DNA of 64,000 nucleotides from an uncultured Parabacteroides sp. (GCA_934718155.1 CAKUZF010000012.1:1-64000), one strand, 5' to 3'; positions 15,780-24,870 are shown, numbered from the stretch's first letter. The notes: generated by a model not told the origin, from the sequence alone. Numbers and translations: made by a program.

Positions 15780-15809
15780 ATTTTACCATTTTAATTTATT
15801 AGTGTCAAC

Positions 15810-17672
15810 TTAGTGTTTGCTTGCGGCAGGTCGCTTGCTGAAGATGGCACGGATGCGATCCATGTCGAACTTCGCCGAGCGGTCGTAGAAGTAGATGCCG
15901 TTCTGCTCCTGCTCCACGTCGGTGAGCTGCGTGTAGCAATAGCCCCAAACGTTCTCAGCGATCTCCATGAGGGCATCCACCTGGCCCTCCAAGCGGGCGT
16001 AGAACTCCTCCAGCGAATGGGGCGGCTCGCCATAGCCCCACGAGGCGTTGGAGTTGCCCGTAGCCTGATCCTGCCCTTTCACCCACTTGATGCCGCCAAA
16101 CTCATCCAGCATATAGGGCATCGTGGCTGCATCGTAGGTGGGGAAATCATACACCTCATTGTCTTGCGCACGGTTGAAACCGGTGTTTCGGCGGGGAATG
16201 CCCGGATACTCATTCGGTGTCTGAAACCATCGCTGGCCGTTAAAGATCAAATCTTTCAGCTTCTTCGGATCCTGTTCGTAGTTATGGGTTGCCCAAATGT
16301 CGGTCTTGATATGCACGCCGCCGCTCACGTCGCACACGGGGCGAGTCGGGTCGAGCATCTTGGTCAAGTCATACACATCGCTCACAAAGCGGGGAAACTG
16401 CACACGGTCGGGCCACCACTCTTCGTTCATCGGGGTCCAAGTCACGATGGAGGGATGGTTGCGATCGCGCACGATCTCTTCGCTCCACTCCGTCATGAAG
16501 TTGCGTGCCACCTCCGGATCGTTGGCATCCATGCCCCATGAGGGGGCCTCGCCCCAGGTGATGTAGCCCAGCTTGTCGGCCCAATAATGGAAACGCTCCT
16601 CAAACACCTTTTGGTGCAGACGTGCGCCATTGAAGCCCGCCCGCATCGAAAGCTCGATGTCGCGACGAAGAGCCTCGTCAGAGGGAGCCGTCCAAATGCC
16701 GTCGGGATAGTAGCCCTGATCCAACACGAGGCGTTGGTAGAAAGGCTCATTGTTGAGATACACCTTATTTCCTTGCACATGTATCTTGCGCATACCCACG
16801 TATGAGGCGACCTTGTCGACCACTCGTCCCTTCGCATCCCTCACCTCGTAGATTAAGTCGTAGAGGAACGGCGATGCCGGGCTCCACAGCTTCGGGGCCT
16901 TCACCGGCAACACAACGACGCTGCTGTTCTGGGCGTTCACGCTTTTCGTAGCCACCACCTTCGTGCCCTCCTTCAAGGTAACAGTCAGTGTAGCGGCCTC
17001 TTGACTATAAAACGTGGGATGCACAACCACCTGCTTCTGATCGATATCGGTCACCACCTGCGCCCGCATCAGCGCGGACTTATCGACGGGCTCCATCCAA
17101 ACGGTCTGCCAGATGCCCGTGGTGCGGGTGTACATACACTCAAACTGATCCTTGCGCATGTTCTGCTTTCCCGCAGGCTGCTTTCCTGTGCGTGTATCGC
17201 TGTAGGCATGCACCACCAAGGAGTGGCTCTTGCCGTCGGCCACAAACTCGGTGACATCGAAAGCGAACGAGGTGCTTCCGCCGAAATGCCGCCCCACCAA
17301 CTTACCATCGATATAGACCGCCGAATTGTAGTAAACGGCGCCAAAGTTCAGCATCACCTGCCTACCAGCCCAGTCTGCGGGCATCTGGATCGTGCGCTGA
17401 TACCATATATGGTTGATGAAATCGGTGTATTCCACGCCCGACAGCTTGCTCTCGGGGCAGAACGGAACGACAATCTTGTCTTTGAAGCCCTTGCTCTCGA
17501 ACAGCTTCTTTTCCATACCTGAGCCCACGAAATCGAACGTGTAGCTCCACTCTCCATTAAGATTCACCCAATCCTGACGTTCAAACTGAGGCCGCGGGTA
17601 TTCGGCTCGCGGCAATGCCCAAGCCGCGATGGCAACCCATGCCAGGAGGAGTGCTGAAACAATTTTTCTCAT
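15810..17672 (-). CDS. GH2 family glycoside hydrolase
   Basis: A secreted enzyme of 620 residues from MRKIVSALLLAWVAIAAWA, a standard signal peptide; an ATG four codons earlier (17684) is also possible. It has the GH2 sugar-binding domain (WVNLNGEWSYTFDF), the immunoglobulin-like domain and the catalytic barrel. The acid/base Glu is in TPMNEEWW and the probable nucleophile in MLDEFGGI. Family activities include beta-galactosidase, beta-glucuronidase and beta-mannosidase; I cannot choose from sequence alone. Paired with GH97, it may remove terminal beta- and alpha-linked sugars from one glycan. Confidence 0.9.
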   Translation of the reverse strand: MRKIVSALLLAWVAIAAWALPRAEYPRPQFERQDWVNLNGEWSYTFDFVGSGMEKKLFESKGFKDKIVVPFCPESKLSGVEYTDFINHIWYQRTIQMPADWAGRQVMLNFGAVYYNSAVYIDGKLVGRHFGGSTSFAFDVTEFVADGKSHSLVVHAYSDTRTGKQPAGKQNMRKDQFECMYTRTTGIWQTVWMEPVDKSALMRAQVVTDIDQKQVVVHPTFYSQEAATLTVTLKEGTKVVATKSVNAQNSSVVVLPVKAPKLWSPASPFLYDLIYEVRDAKGRVVDKVASYVGMRKIHVQGNKVYLNNEPFYQRLVLDQGYYPDGIWTAPSDEALRRDIELSMRAGFNGARLHQKVFEERFHYWADKLGYITWGEAPSWGMDANDPEVARNFMTEWSEEIVRDRNHPSIVTWTPMNEEWWPDRVQFPRFVSDVYDLTKMLDPTRPVCDVSGGVHIKTDIWATHNYEQDPKKLKDLIFNGQRWFQTPNEYPGIPRRNTGFNRAQDNEVYDFPTYDAATMPYMLDEFGGIKWVKGQDQATGNSNASWGYGEPPHSLEEFYARLEGQVDALMEIAENVWGYCYTQLTDVEQEQNGIYFYDRSAKFDMDRIRAIFSKRPAASKH

Positions 17673-17705
17673 GGTCTGAAACATATTTTATCCATATTCA
17701 ATGGG

Positions 17706-17735
17706 CAAATATACGGATTTATAAGGTGCGCGCAA
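17706..17735 (-). promoter_or_regulatory. Promoter of the GH2-GH97 operon
   Basis: On the minus strand TTG (17733-17735), a 19-bp spacer and TATATTTG (17706-17713) match the Bacteroidetes -33/-7 consensus with the same spacing as at 36389 and 52209. It lies 33 bp before the GH2 start, so GH2-GH97 can be transcribed separately from the SusCD operon upstream. Confidence 0.65.
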
Positions 17736-17756
17736 CAGATGGCCGCGAATTTTCAC

Positions 17757-18040
17757 GGCGCGGCCGCCTCACAGCCGACGGCCGTAGGCGTAAATTTTCA
17801 CGGGCAACGGCGTAAATTTTCACGGGCAACGCGTGAAAAAACGACGGGCAACAAGATAACATAACGACGGGCAACGAAATTTATAACGACGGGCAATGAA
17901 ATTTAAAGCAACGGGCAACGAAAATCATAGCAATGGGCAACGAAATTTTGAGCAACGAGCGACTTGATTTTTTGGAACAACGGGCATCGTGGATTTTTGG
18001 AACAACGGATAACGTGATTTGTTTCGAATAACCGACATTA
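17757..18040. repeat. 22-bp tandem repeat array, locus 2 (core CGGGCAACG), largest copy
   Basis: Units with core CGGGCAAC, all in one orientation, start at 17801, 17823, 17845, 17868, 17890, 17912, 17934 and 17956. Decayed units extend the same 22-bp register left to 17779 and 17757 and, with 25-bp steps, right to 17981, 18006 and about 18031. One step is 23 bp. The rest of each unit is AT-rich and varied (ATTTATAA, TTTTCA). The array lies between the GH2 promoter and the end of the EEP gene. No reading frame explains it. Confidence 0.85.
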
Positions 18041-18065
18041 ATTTTTACACAAACCTTATTTGTAT

Positions 18066-18079
18066 CTCGCAATTGCGAG
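18066..18079. other. 14-bp perfect palindrome
   Basis: CTCGCAATTGCGAG is perfectly self-complementary and lies 8 bp before the large hairpin at 18088. It is far from any start codon, so a regulatory role is unclear; it may be part of the decaying repeat region. Confidence 0.4.
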
Positions 18080-18087
18080 CATATCTA

Positions 18088-18139
18088 TTTTTTTTGTTTG
18101 CATGCGCTTATATATATATGCGCATGCAAACAAAAAAAA
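18088..18139. terminator. Large AT-loop hairpin, probable terminator of the SusCD-EEP operon
   Basis: A perfect 20-bp inverted repeat with arms 18088-18107 and 18120-18139 (core GTTTGCATGCGC) has a 12-nt loop of alternating T and A. Each arm ends in a run of eight or more A/T, so it reads as a terminator on both strands. It lies about 170 bp after the EEP stop. The 18140-18311 stretch holds only short repeats of ATAGCTGGG and no gene. Confidence 0.7.
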
Positions 18140-18311
18140 AACCATATCTGATAGCTGGGCGGCCTCCAAAACCGATTATTTTTTACAATAAGATTAGCGC
18201 AAAATAAAAAAAACCGAATAGCTGGGGCGCACGAAATATAGCAGCCGCTGGAAATATGTTCACACATTGATGAAGATACCTCCAACGGCTGGTACACGGT
18301 TTACAAAATGC

Positions 18312-19229
18312 TTAGGGGACGACCACTTCGATCATCACGGGGAAATGGTCGGACGGCATACGAGCCTCGTATTTTTCGAACGTAACCTCCTTCGGGAAGT
18401 TGGCGTCGGTCGTCTGCTCGGTCTTCTCCTGCGCCTTCGCGCGATAGCTATCCGTCAGGATGCCATAACGCTTCACCTGAAACTCCTTGGTGAGGAAAAG
18501 ATGGTCGATGCGGCTATCGGTCTTGCGATCGGGCTTGAAGCTGTTGATCGTGCCGTTAGGCGCATAGCGAAACTCGGCAATCTGATAGGAGTCGCGCATG
18601 AGGCCCGACCGGTCGAGCAGCGCATACGACTCGTTGTTCTGATCGACGTTGAAGTCGCCCGTCAGGATAGCGGGCAGGCGTTCGGGAAACTCCTTCACCT
18701 TCTTCAGAATCAGCTTCGCGCTCTCGGCACGAGCCTGCACCCCGACATGATCCATGTGGAGGTTGAAGAAAAGGAAAGTGAAGCCGGTCTGCCTGTCGCG
18801 AAACTTGCCCCAGGTGCAGATGCGAGGCAACGCCGCGTCCCATCCCTTATTGGGGTGGTCGGTCTCGGTGGAGAGCCAGAAGTCGCCATGCTCTAAGACC
18901 TCGAACTTCGCCGTGCGATAGAAGATGGCCGAGAACTCACCGCCCTGCTTGCCGTCGTCGCGCCCAACGCCAATGTAGTCGAAGCCGGGCATCATGCGCT
19001 TCAGGTCTTGCAGCTGCGGATACTTACCCTCTTGCGTGCCTATGATGTCGAAGCCATGAAACCGCACCAATTGGGCAATGTAGGGGCTACGCTGCCCCCA
19101 GCCATTGCCATCGATGGAGTCGCCACGGTTCGCATAACGAATGTTGTAGGTTCCTACAATCATCTGCTCGGCGGCGCTCAGTGTGAGCGCACAGAAGAGC
19201 AGGAAAAATGAATAGATAAATCTGCGCAT
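18312..19229 (-). CDS. Secreted endonuclease/exonuclease/phosphatase (EEP) family hydrolase
   Basis: A 305-residue secreted protein with signal peptide MRRFIYSFFLLFCALTLSA. EEP motifs are complete: TYNIRYAN, IIGTQEGKY (metal-binding Glu), FFNLHMDHVG, LTGDFNVDQ, DSRIDHLF and the terminal PSDHFPV. The family includes phosphodiesterases and phosphatases, not only nucleases. It starts 20 bp after SusD and is the last gene of that operon, so it probably acts on the imported substrate or a phosphate-bearing decoration. The exact substrate cannot be read from the sequence. Confidence 0.88.
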   Translation of the reverse strand: MRRFIYSFFLLFCALTLSAAEQMIVGTYNIRYANRGDSIDGNGWGQRSPYIAQLVRFHGFDIIGTQEGKYPQLQDLKRMMPGFDYIGVGRDDGKQGGEFSAIFYRTAKFEVLEHGDFWLSTETDHPNKGWDAALPRICTWGKFRDRQTGFTFLFFNLHMDHVGVQARAESAKLILKKVKEFPERLPAILTGDFNVDQNNESYALLDRSGLMRDSYQIAEFRYAPNGTINSFKPDRKTDSRIDHLFLTKEFQVKRYGILTDSYRAKAQEKTEQTTDANFPKEVTFEKYEARMPSDHFPVMIEVVVP

Positions 19230-19249
19230 AACCGTTACGTTTTTTCAGA

Positions 19250-21085
19250 TTACCAACCGGGATTTTGCTTCAAGTTCGAGTTGAACTGCACCACAACCTC
19301 GGGCACCGGATAGAGATACTGGCGCGCGGGCCACTGACGACCGGCGTAGTTATACTTCAGCACGTAGCCGCCGCTCACGGGCTCGACGTTGAGCACGTTG
19401 TTCTTGTTGGTGCCCACATACACGCCAATCGAGCTATAGGCTTCGTTGCCAATCGCATCCGTGTCGTAGAAGTAGACATCGTCGGTTCCATCGCCATTCA
19501 TGTCGAGCGGCGTGTTGAGCGCGGGGATGAAGACGCCCTGCCAGGGATCGTTCACCCACAGGTCGCACGCGTTCCAACGCTTCAGGTCGTTCAGGCGCAG
19601 GCCTTCGAGGGCCAACTCGATCTCGCGCTCGCGGCGCACCTCCAGCACGACGGGATTGCTCACGCCGGGATAGTAGGCCGCGATGTAGGGCTCGACAGCG
19701 TGGGGCTTCGAGGTCAGCGTTCCGGTCTGATCGGTACCGCCCGTGATGCCGGCACGCGCACGCAACGCGCCAATCGTCTCGGCCCACTCGTTATCGGTCA
19801 GTTGGCCCAGCTCGGCTTGCGCCTCGGCGTAGTTGAGCAGCACCTCGGCATAGCGCATCAGCGGCTCATCGTTGTCGTTGTTCTCGCCATCGTCGTAGGC
19901 CACGTCGTCCATCACCCATTTCGTGAACTGGTAGCCCGTCAGGGTATGCCCCTGGAAGTTGGCCGGGGTGCGCTCGTAGGCGCCATTGGCATCCTTGCGG
20001 GTGTAGTCGGCGCCACGCACGGTCTGGTTGAAGCGCAGGTCGCGGCCCGTGCAATCCTCGACGAAGGTCTTGTAGGTGCCATCGGCATGCTTGTCGCTAT
20101 AGGGCGTGCCGTCTTGGTTGAGGTAGGTGTTCATAAACTTACGGCTCATGCAGAGGTGAGGGCCATAGGTGGATGAGTTGTACCACCAGTTGGCCTGGCC
20201 CATGCCCAACGTCTTGTCGGTAGCGACGGCAAACATCACCTCGCTCGTCACGGCGTTGTCGGAGATGAAGAGGTCGCGGTAGGCGCCACGTCCCTCGGCG
20301 TAGGGCGTGCCCGTGTGCAACTTATACGGGCCCTTATCCATCACCTCGCGGGCGGCGCTGGCTGCCAACTGATAGAGCTGGTCGGCCGAATACTGTGAGC
20401 AGCCTGTGCGAGCCACGTCGAGCTCGTCGTTGGCATGATACTTACGCCAAGCGGCCTCGAAGAGGCAGACGCGCGACTTGAAGGCGGCCGCCGTCCACTT
20501 GTTGACGATGGTGGAGTTGAGCGTAGCGTCGGTTTCGATGATGTTTTGGTAGGCATAGTCGAGATCGTCGATGATGTGGCCAATGATCACGTCGCGGCTG
20601 TCTTGCGTGTTGTAGAGGTCGGGGTCGTCAGAGTCGTTGAACACCTTGTCGATCCAGGGCACGGGGCCATACTGCACCAGCTTGTCGAAATAGAAACGGG
20701 CGCGGAAGAGGCGCGCGATGCCGTTGTAGTTGTTGCGAACGGCCTCGCTCACCTTGTCGCTCTTGTTGTTTTCGAGGAAGAAGTTGATGTTGCGCAGGGC
20801 GCTCCAGCTCCAGCTGGTGGCGGAGTTGACCGTGTAGGCCCCCACCTCCATGCCGCTCAACGAGTTTTTCACGCCATAGTCGAGCGTCTCGCTTCGGTGA
20901 GAGGCATTGGCGCGGCTGGGCAGCACGTTATAGAAGGAGTAGGCATAGGTTTGCAAACCTTTCTCGGAGCTGAACACCATATCAACCGACGCGGAAGACT
21001 GCGGCTCCTCATCCATGTCGCAAGCCGTGAAGCCCGCACTCAATGTGGCGAATAACGCACCTAAAATGATATATCTCTTTTTCAT
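19250..21085 (-). CDS. SusD-like surface glycan-binding lipoprotein (RagB/SusD family)
   Basis: A 611-residue lipoprotein (lipobox region LSAGFTAC) of the SusD family, which sits over its SusC partner and captures glycan at the cell surface. The family's C-terminal signature is visible: EVLLNYAEAQAELG, VRREREIELALEGLRLNDLKRW and the ending YPVPEVVVQFNSNLKQNPGW. It lies 21 bp after the SusC gene. The substrate is unknown. Confidence 0.93.
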   Translation of the reverse strand: MKKRYIILGALFATLSAGFTACDMDEEPQSSASVDMVFSSEKGLQTYAYSFYNVLPSRANASHRSETLDYGVKNSLSGMEVGAYTVNSATSWSWSALRNINFFLENNKSDKVSEAVRNNYNGIARLFRARFYFDKLVQYGPVPWIDKVFNDSDDPDLYNTQDSRDVIIGHIIDDLDYAYQNIIETDATLNSTIVNKWTAAAFKSRVCLFEAAWRKYHANDELDVARTGCSQYSADQLYQLAASAAREVMDKGPYKLHTGTPYAEGRGAYRDLFISDNAVTSEVMFAVATDKTLGMGQANWWYNSSTYGPHLCMSRKFMNTYLNQDGTPYSDKHADGTYKTFVEDCTGRDLRFNQTVRGADYTRKDANGAYERTPANFQGHTLTGYQFTKWVMDDVAYDDGENNDNDEPLMRYAEVLLNYAEAQAELGQLTDNEWAETIGALRARAGITGGTDQTGTLTSKPHAVEPYIAAYYPGVSNPVVLEVRREREIELALEGLRLNDLKRWNACDLWVNDPWQGVFIPALNTPLDMNGDGTDDVYFYDTDAIGNEAYSSIGVYVGTNKNNVLNVEPVSGGYVLKYNYAGRQWPARQYLYPVPEVVVQFNSNLKQNPGW

Positions 21086-21106
21086 ATCTGAATAAGCTTT
21101 GAATGG

Positions 21107-24100
21107 TTAGAATGTAACATTAAGACCCAAGCTGATGGATCGCATCATCGGGTAGTTGTAGCCGTCGCCGCTGCCTGTTGACAGGTCGGGGTCGGACTCG
21201 CCGATGTTGGAAACGTTGATGTCCTTCGTGCGCTTATAGAGCGGCGACCAGGTGAAGAGGTTCTCGCAGGAGAGGTAGACGCCCACCTTGCTGAGGTGTA
21301 CCTTCTTGGTCCACTCGGCCGGGATGTTATAACCCACCTGCAAGCTCTTCAGGCGCAAGTAGGCCACGTTCTGCAAATAGCGCGTGTTGGCATTCTCATC
21401 ACCCCTATAGAAGGGGCGGTAGTAGCCCGCATAGCGCGGCATGTAGGCGTCGGGCGTCTCGGGCGTCCAGTAGTTGCCCAAGTGCCAAGTAGGCATCTGG
21501 TTGTAGGGACGGTTGTACTGGCCCCAGAAGACGGAAGCCTCGTTAGAGGGATACCAATCCTGCTTGCCCACGCCCTGGAAGAAGGCGTTGAACCAGATGT
21601 TGTTCCAGTCGGCGGCCAGCGTGAAGCTATAAATGTAGCGCGGCTCCTCGTTGCCGATGATCTTGCGGTCGCCCGGATCGTCGACGGTGTTCTTGCCGCG
21701 GTCGATGTAGCCATTGCCATTCAGGTCTTCAACCTTGATGTCGCCCGGATAGAGCTTATAGGTCTTCGAGGTCTGCATGAGCGGGTTGTAATACTTCTGT
21801 CCGGCCGCATGCGCCTTCGACTCGGCGGCGTCGATGCTGCCCTGGTCTTGCCACAAGCCGTTAGAGACGTAGCCCCACAACTCGCCGATGCGCATCCCCT
21901 CATAGTAGTTGCCCGCCAGCGACTGGTTGGCCTTGGTTGAAAGCGTCTTGTTGGCGTTGTTGAACTTGTCGATCACAGAGTAGTAGTCGGCCAACGTTGC
22001 CTTCACGCTGTAGTTGAAGCGTTTGCCCGCCAAATTGAAATGGTCGTTCCACGCGAGCGAGATCTCATAGCCACGGGTGGTCATGTCGGCATAGTTGCCC
22101 TTCGGAGAGTCGGCACCAAACACATCGGGCACCGTCGGGCCCTTCACGATCATGTCGGTTGTCTTACGGATGTAGTAGTCGCCACTAACCGTCAAGCGAT
22201 TGTCGCAGAAGCCAAGGTCGGCACCGACGTCCCACGTCGTGGCCGTCTCCCAAGTCAGGCTGCTGGGCAGCGCGGCCGGCGAGCTCATGTAGTTCTGGCG
22301 CAAGCCGTTCAGGATGAAGCTGGAGGTTGAGATGCCCAACGTTTGCTTATACTGATAGTTGCTCAAGCCCGCGGCATTGCCCAACGAGCCCCAAGAGAAA
22401 CGCACCTTCGCGTTCGACAGATACTTCGACTCGACGTTGAACCACGGCTCCTCGGAGATGCGCCAGCCCGCTGAGGCGGAGGGGAAGAACGCCCAACGCT
22501 CGTTGTCGGGGAAGCGGGAAGAGCCATCGTAGCGGCCGTTGAACTCCAAGAGGTAGCGGTTGTCGAACGCATAGTTCAAACGGAAGAAGGCTCCGCCAAA
22601 CTGATAGGCGTTCCACGACGAGGAGATCTTGCGGTTGTCGGTGCCAAGCGCCAGGTTGATGTTGGTCACGTCGTCGGTCAGCAGGTCGTCGTTGTAGCCA
22701 TGGACCTCCTTGGTGTTCGACTTCTCGTAGTTCCAGCCCGCCATAGCCTTGAAGTTGTGCTTCTCGTTGAAGGTGTCTTCAAACTCCGCGTAGAGGTTGG
22801 TGGCGATGTAGCTGTTGCTGCGGTTGGTCTCGGCGAAGTTGGAATGCGTTCCGGAGATGTACTCGATGATGCTCTTGCCATCCTCGTCGACCGAGCGCGC
22901 GTAGGGCGAGCGCACCTGCTTCTTGGTCTTCTCGTAGGTTGTCTTCTTATACGTAAAGTCGCCATTCACACGCAGGCGATCGCCTAAGAACTTCGCGTTG
23001 AAAGAGGCCGTGTTCTTAAACACCTCGTTCTTCGTCGTGATGCCGCTCTGTCCGTACAGCAGGTCGCCGACGGTGTAAACGGCACAGTAGGTCATCGTGC
23101 CATCGGGGTTGAACATCGGCGAAGAGGGGTGTGCCTCGTCGGCAATGTTACGCCAAATCACGCCTGATCCCTCGGAATAGGTGATCGGGTTGTAATAGTT
23201 GTTCTGCGAGAACTCGAAGTTGTTGCTGATCTTCAACCACGGGGTGGCCTGATAGCCGCCCTTGAAACGCATGTTGTAGGTCTTATACTTATCGGTCTGC
23301 GTGTCGTTGTCGAAAAGGCCATTGTATTTGTAGAAACGGCCCGAGAGATAGTAGTCGAACTTGCCGTCGGAACCGGAGATGGAGAGGTTCTGATTGTGGC
23401 TGAAGGTGTGATCCTTGTAGAGCAGGTCGTACCAGTCGGTGCCTTCAGGATAATAGACGTAGCGCCCCTTCGTGCCAATTGAGCCATCGGAGATCACGGT
23501 GCCAAAGTCGCCCGTCTCATGACGACGCTTATACTCATCCAACCAGGCGGTTGAGAACTGCTGCGTCTTGTTGATGCCCGAGGGGTTGGATTGGTTGAAG
23601 CCATAGTAGGAATCGTAGAAGTGCTGCGCCCAGACGTAGCCGTCGGAAACGACATCGGGCACGTTCTGCGGCGACTGGAAGTTGTAGCTGGACGAATAAA
23701 CCACCTGGGGCTTACCCTCCTTCGCGTTCTTCGTCGTGATCAACACCACGCCAAACGGCGCACGCGCGCCATAGATGGCCGAGGCGGCCGCATCCTTCAA
23801 GACCGACACGCTCTCGATATCGTCGGGGTTCAGCATCGAGGGATCGCCCTCTACGCCATCGATCAGCACCAATGCGCTACCGCCATTGATGGAGCCGGCG
23901 CCACGCACGTTGAAGTCGGCCGTACGACCGGGCTTACCATCGGCCAGGTTGATGTTCAAGTTCGGAACGACACCCTCCAACATCTGGGTGGCGTTGGCCG
24001 TCGGACGGCCCTCGAACACGTCGCTCGTCACCTGCTCCACCGCACCAGTCAGGTTCACCTTCTTCTGCGAACCGTAGCCCACGACAACCACCTCGTCGAG

Positions 24101-24502
24101 GTTCTGCGTGTCTTCCTTGATGACGATCTGCAAAGCAGAGCGGTTGCCTACCGGCACGTCTTGAGGCATATAACCGATGTAAGACACTTGCAACACCGCG
24201 TTGCTGGGCGCCTCGATCGAGAAGTTTCCATCGAAATCGGTGATGGTGCCGTTCGTCGTGCCTTTCACGACAACGTTGGCACCAATGATTGGCTCACCTT
24301 TCGTATCAACGATTTTTCCCGTGACGATGCGAGACTGTTGCTGCATGGCCATGCGTGAAGCCTCTTTCGCAACAAGAGGCAACTGTCCCGTCGTGGCATC
24401 CTTCGGAGAGAAAGCGGAAGGAGCCGCAAATGCTAAGCCTGAAGCCCCCACAAACTGGGCCAACAGGAGCGTCTTTGAGATTGAGTGTTTAAATTGATTC
24501 AT
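21107..24502 (-). CDS. SusC-like TonB-dependent glycan transporter
   Basis: A 1131-residue outer-membrane transporter. After the signal peptide comes a carboxypeptidase-D-like domain (VTGKIVDTKGEPIIGANVVV, GNFSIEAPSNAVLQVSYIGY), the TonB-box region DEVVVVGYGSQKKVNLTGAV, the plug (VLIDGVEGDPSMLNPDDIES, VLKDAAASAIYGARAPFGVV) and a barrel ending SLGLNVTF. It is the first gene of SusC-SusD-EEP. No adjacent hybrid two-component system, SusR or sigma/anti-sigma pair is present in the window. Confidence 0.95.
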   Translation of the reverse strand: MNQFKHSISKTLLLAQFVGASGLAFAAPSAFSPKDATTGQLPLVAKEASRMAMQQQSRIVTGKIVDTKGEPIIGANVVVKGTTNGTITDFDGNFSIEAPSNAVLQVSYIGYMPQDVPVGNRSALQIVIKEDTQNLDEVVVVGYGSQKKVNLTGAVEQVTSDVFEGRPTANATQMLEGVVPNLNINLADGKPGRTADFNVRGAGSINGGSALVLIDGVEGDPSMLNPDDIESVSVLKDAAASAIYGARAPFGVVLITTKNAKEGKPQVVYSSSYNFQSPQNVPDVVSDGYVWAQHFYDSYYGFNQSNPSGINKTQQFSTAWLDEYKRRHETGDFGTVISDGSIGTKGRYVYYPEGTDWYDLLYKDHTFSHNQNLSISGSDGKFDYYLSGRFYKYNGLFDNDTQTDKYKTYNMRFKGGYQATPWLKISNNFEFSQNNYYNPITYSEGSGVIWRNIADEAHPSSPMFNPDGTMTYCAVYTVGDLLYGQSGITTKNEVFKNTASFNAKFLGDRLRVNGDFTYKKTTYEKTKKQVRSPYARSVDEDGKSIIEYISGTHSNFAETNRSNSYIATNLYAEFEDTFNEKHNFKAMAGWNYEKSNTKEVHGYNDDLLTDDVTNINLALGTDNRKISSSWNAYQFGGAFFRLNYAFDNRYLLEFNGRYDGSSRFPDNERWAFFPSASAGWRISEEPWFNVESKYLSNAKVRFSWGSLGNAAGLSNYQYKQTLGISTSSFILNGLRQNYMSSPAALPSSLTWETATTWDVGADLGFCDNRLTVSGDYYIRKTTDMIVKGPTVPDVFGADSPKGNYADMTTRGYEISLAWNDHFNLAGKRFNYSVKATLADYYSVIDKFNNANKTLSTKANQSLAGNYYEGMRIGELWGYVSNGLWQDQGSIDAAESKAHAAGQKYYNPLMQTSKTYKLYPGDIKVEDLNGNGYIDRGKNTVDDPGDRKIIGNEEPRYIYSFTLAADWNNIWFNAFFQGVGKQDWYPSNEASVFWGQYNRPYNQMPTWHLGNYWTPETPDAYMPRYAGYYRPFYRGDENANTRYLQNVAYLRLKSLQVGYNIPAEWTKKVHLSKVGVYLSCENLFTWSPLYKRTKDINVSNIGESDPDLSTGSGDGYNYPMMRSISLGLNVTF

Positions 24503-24564
24503 CCCATTATCCGTTTAAATGGTTAAACAATACACTAATTATTAAATATTCACGATTGTCGATG

Positions 24565-24572
24565 CAAAGGTA
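24565..24572 (-). promoter_or_regulatory. Candidate -7 box for the SusCD-EEP operon
   Basis: Minus-strand TACCTTTG fits TAnnTTTG, 62 bp before the SusC ATG. A TTTG lies further upstream at 24598-24601, but the 25-bp spacing is longer than usual. Confidence 0.45.
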
Positions 24573-24620
24573 GGCAGACCGTGTTACGAATCGGTTTCAA
24601 ACAAATTACGTTTCAAACTC

Positions 24621-24700
24621 GCCGAGGAAGGGCCTCGGCTTTCATGGTATTCGAAATACTGGTTAAACTATCTAAAGCATCAACAGAAATACTGTTTACT
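24621..24700. promoter_or_regulatory. Possible regulatory sites upstream of the SusC promoter
   Basis: This otherwise empty stretch holds a 7-bp hairpin (GCCGAGG-AAGGG-CCTCGGC, 24621-24639), a direct repeat GAAATACTG at 24653 and 24686 (33 bp apart, about three helical turns), and a dyad AACAG-AAATA-CTGTT at 24682-24696. They could bind a regulator of the SusCD operon. The evidence is pattern only. Confidence 0.25.
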
Positions 24701-24862
24701 TTTTTAATTATTGGGCGCAAATATATCAATTATTTTGAATACGCAGGCTGATCGCCAGCATTAATTATATAAAATATTACGTATTTATTTCGATAAGCGG
24801 GCGATTCTTCCTTTGGCTTCACTTATCAGGCAAGGAATGGAGAGATGTAGCCATTTATTTTG

Positions 24863-24870
24863 TACTTTTG
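24863..24870 (+). promoter_or_regulatory. Candidate -7 box very close to the AlaX-like start
   Basis: TACTTTTG fits TAnnTTTG but ends only 7 bp before the ATG at 24878, so the transcript would be leaderless or nearly so. Confidence 0.45.

Noticed and set aside
17757..18040. CRISPR array
   Set aside because: The conserved part is only 8-11 bp within a 22-bp unit, the rest is AT-rich and semi-conserved rather than unique, and no cas genes are in the window.
18088..18139. End of an insertion sequence or integration site
   Set aside because: No transposase or integrase frame lies nearby, there is no target-site duplication, and the arms end in A/T runs as terminators do.
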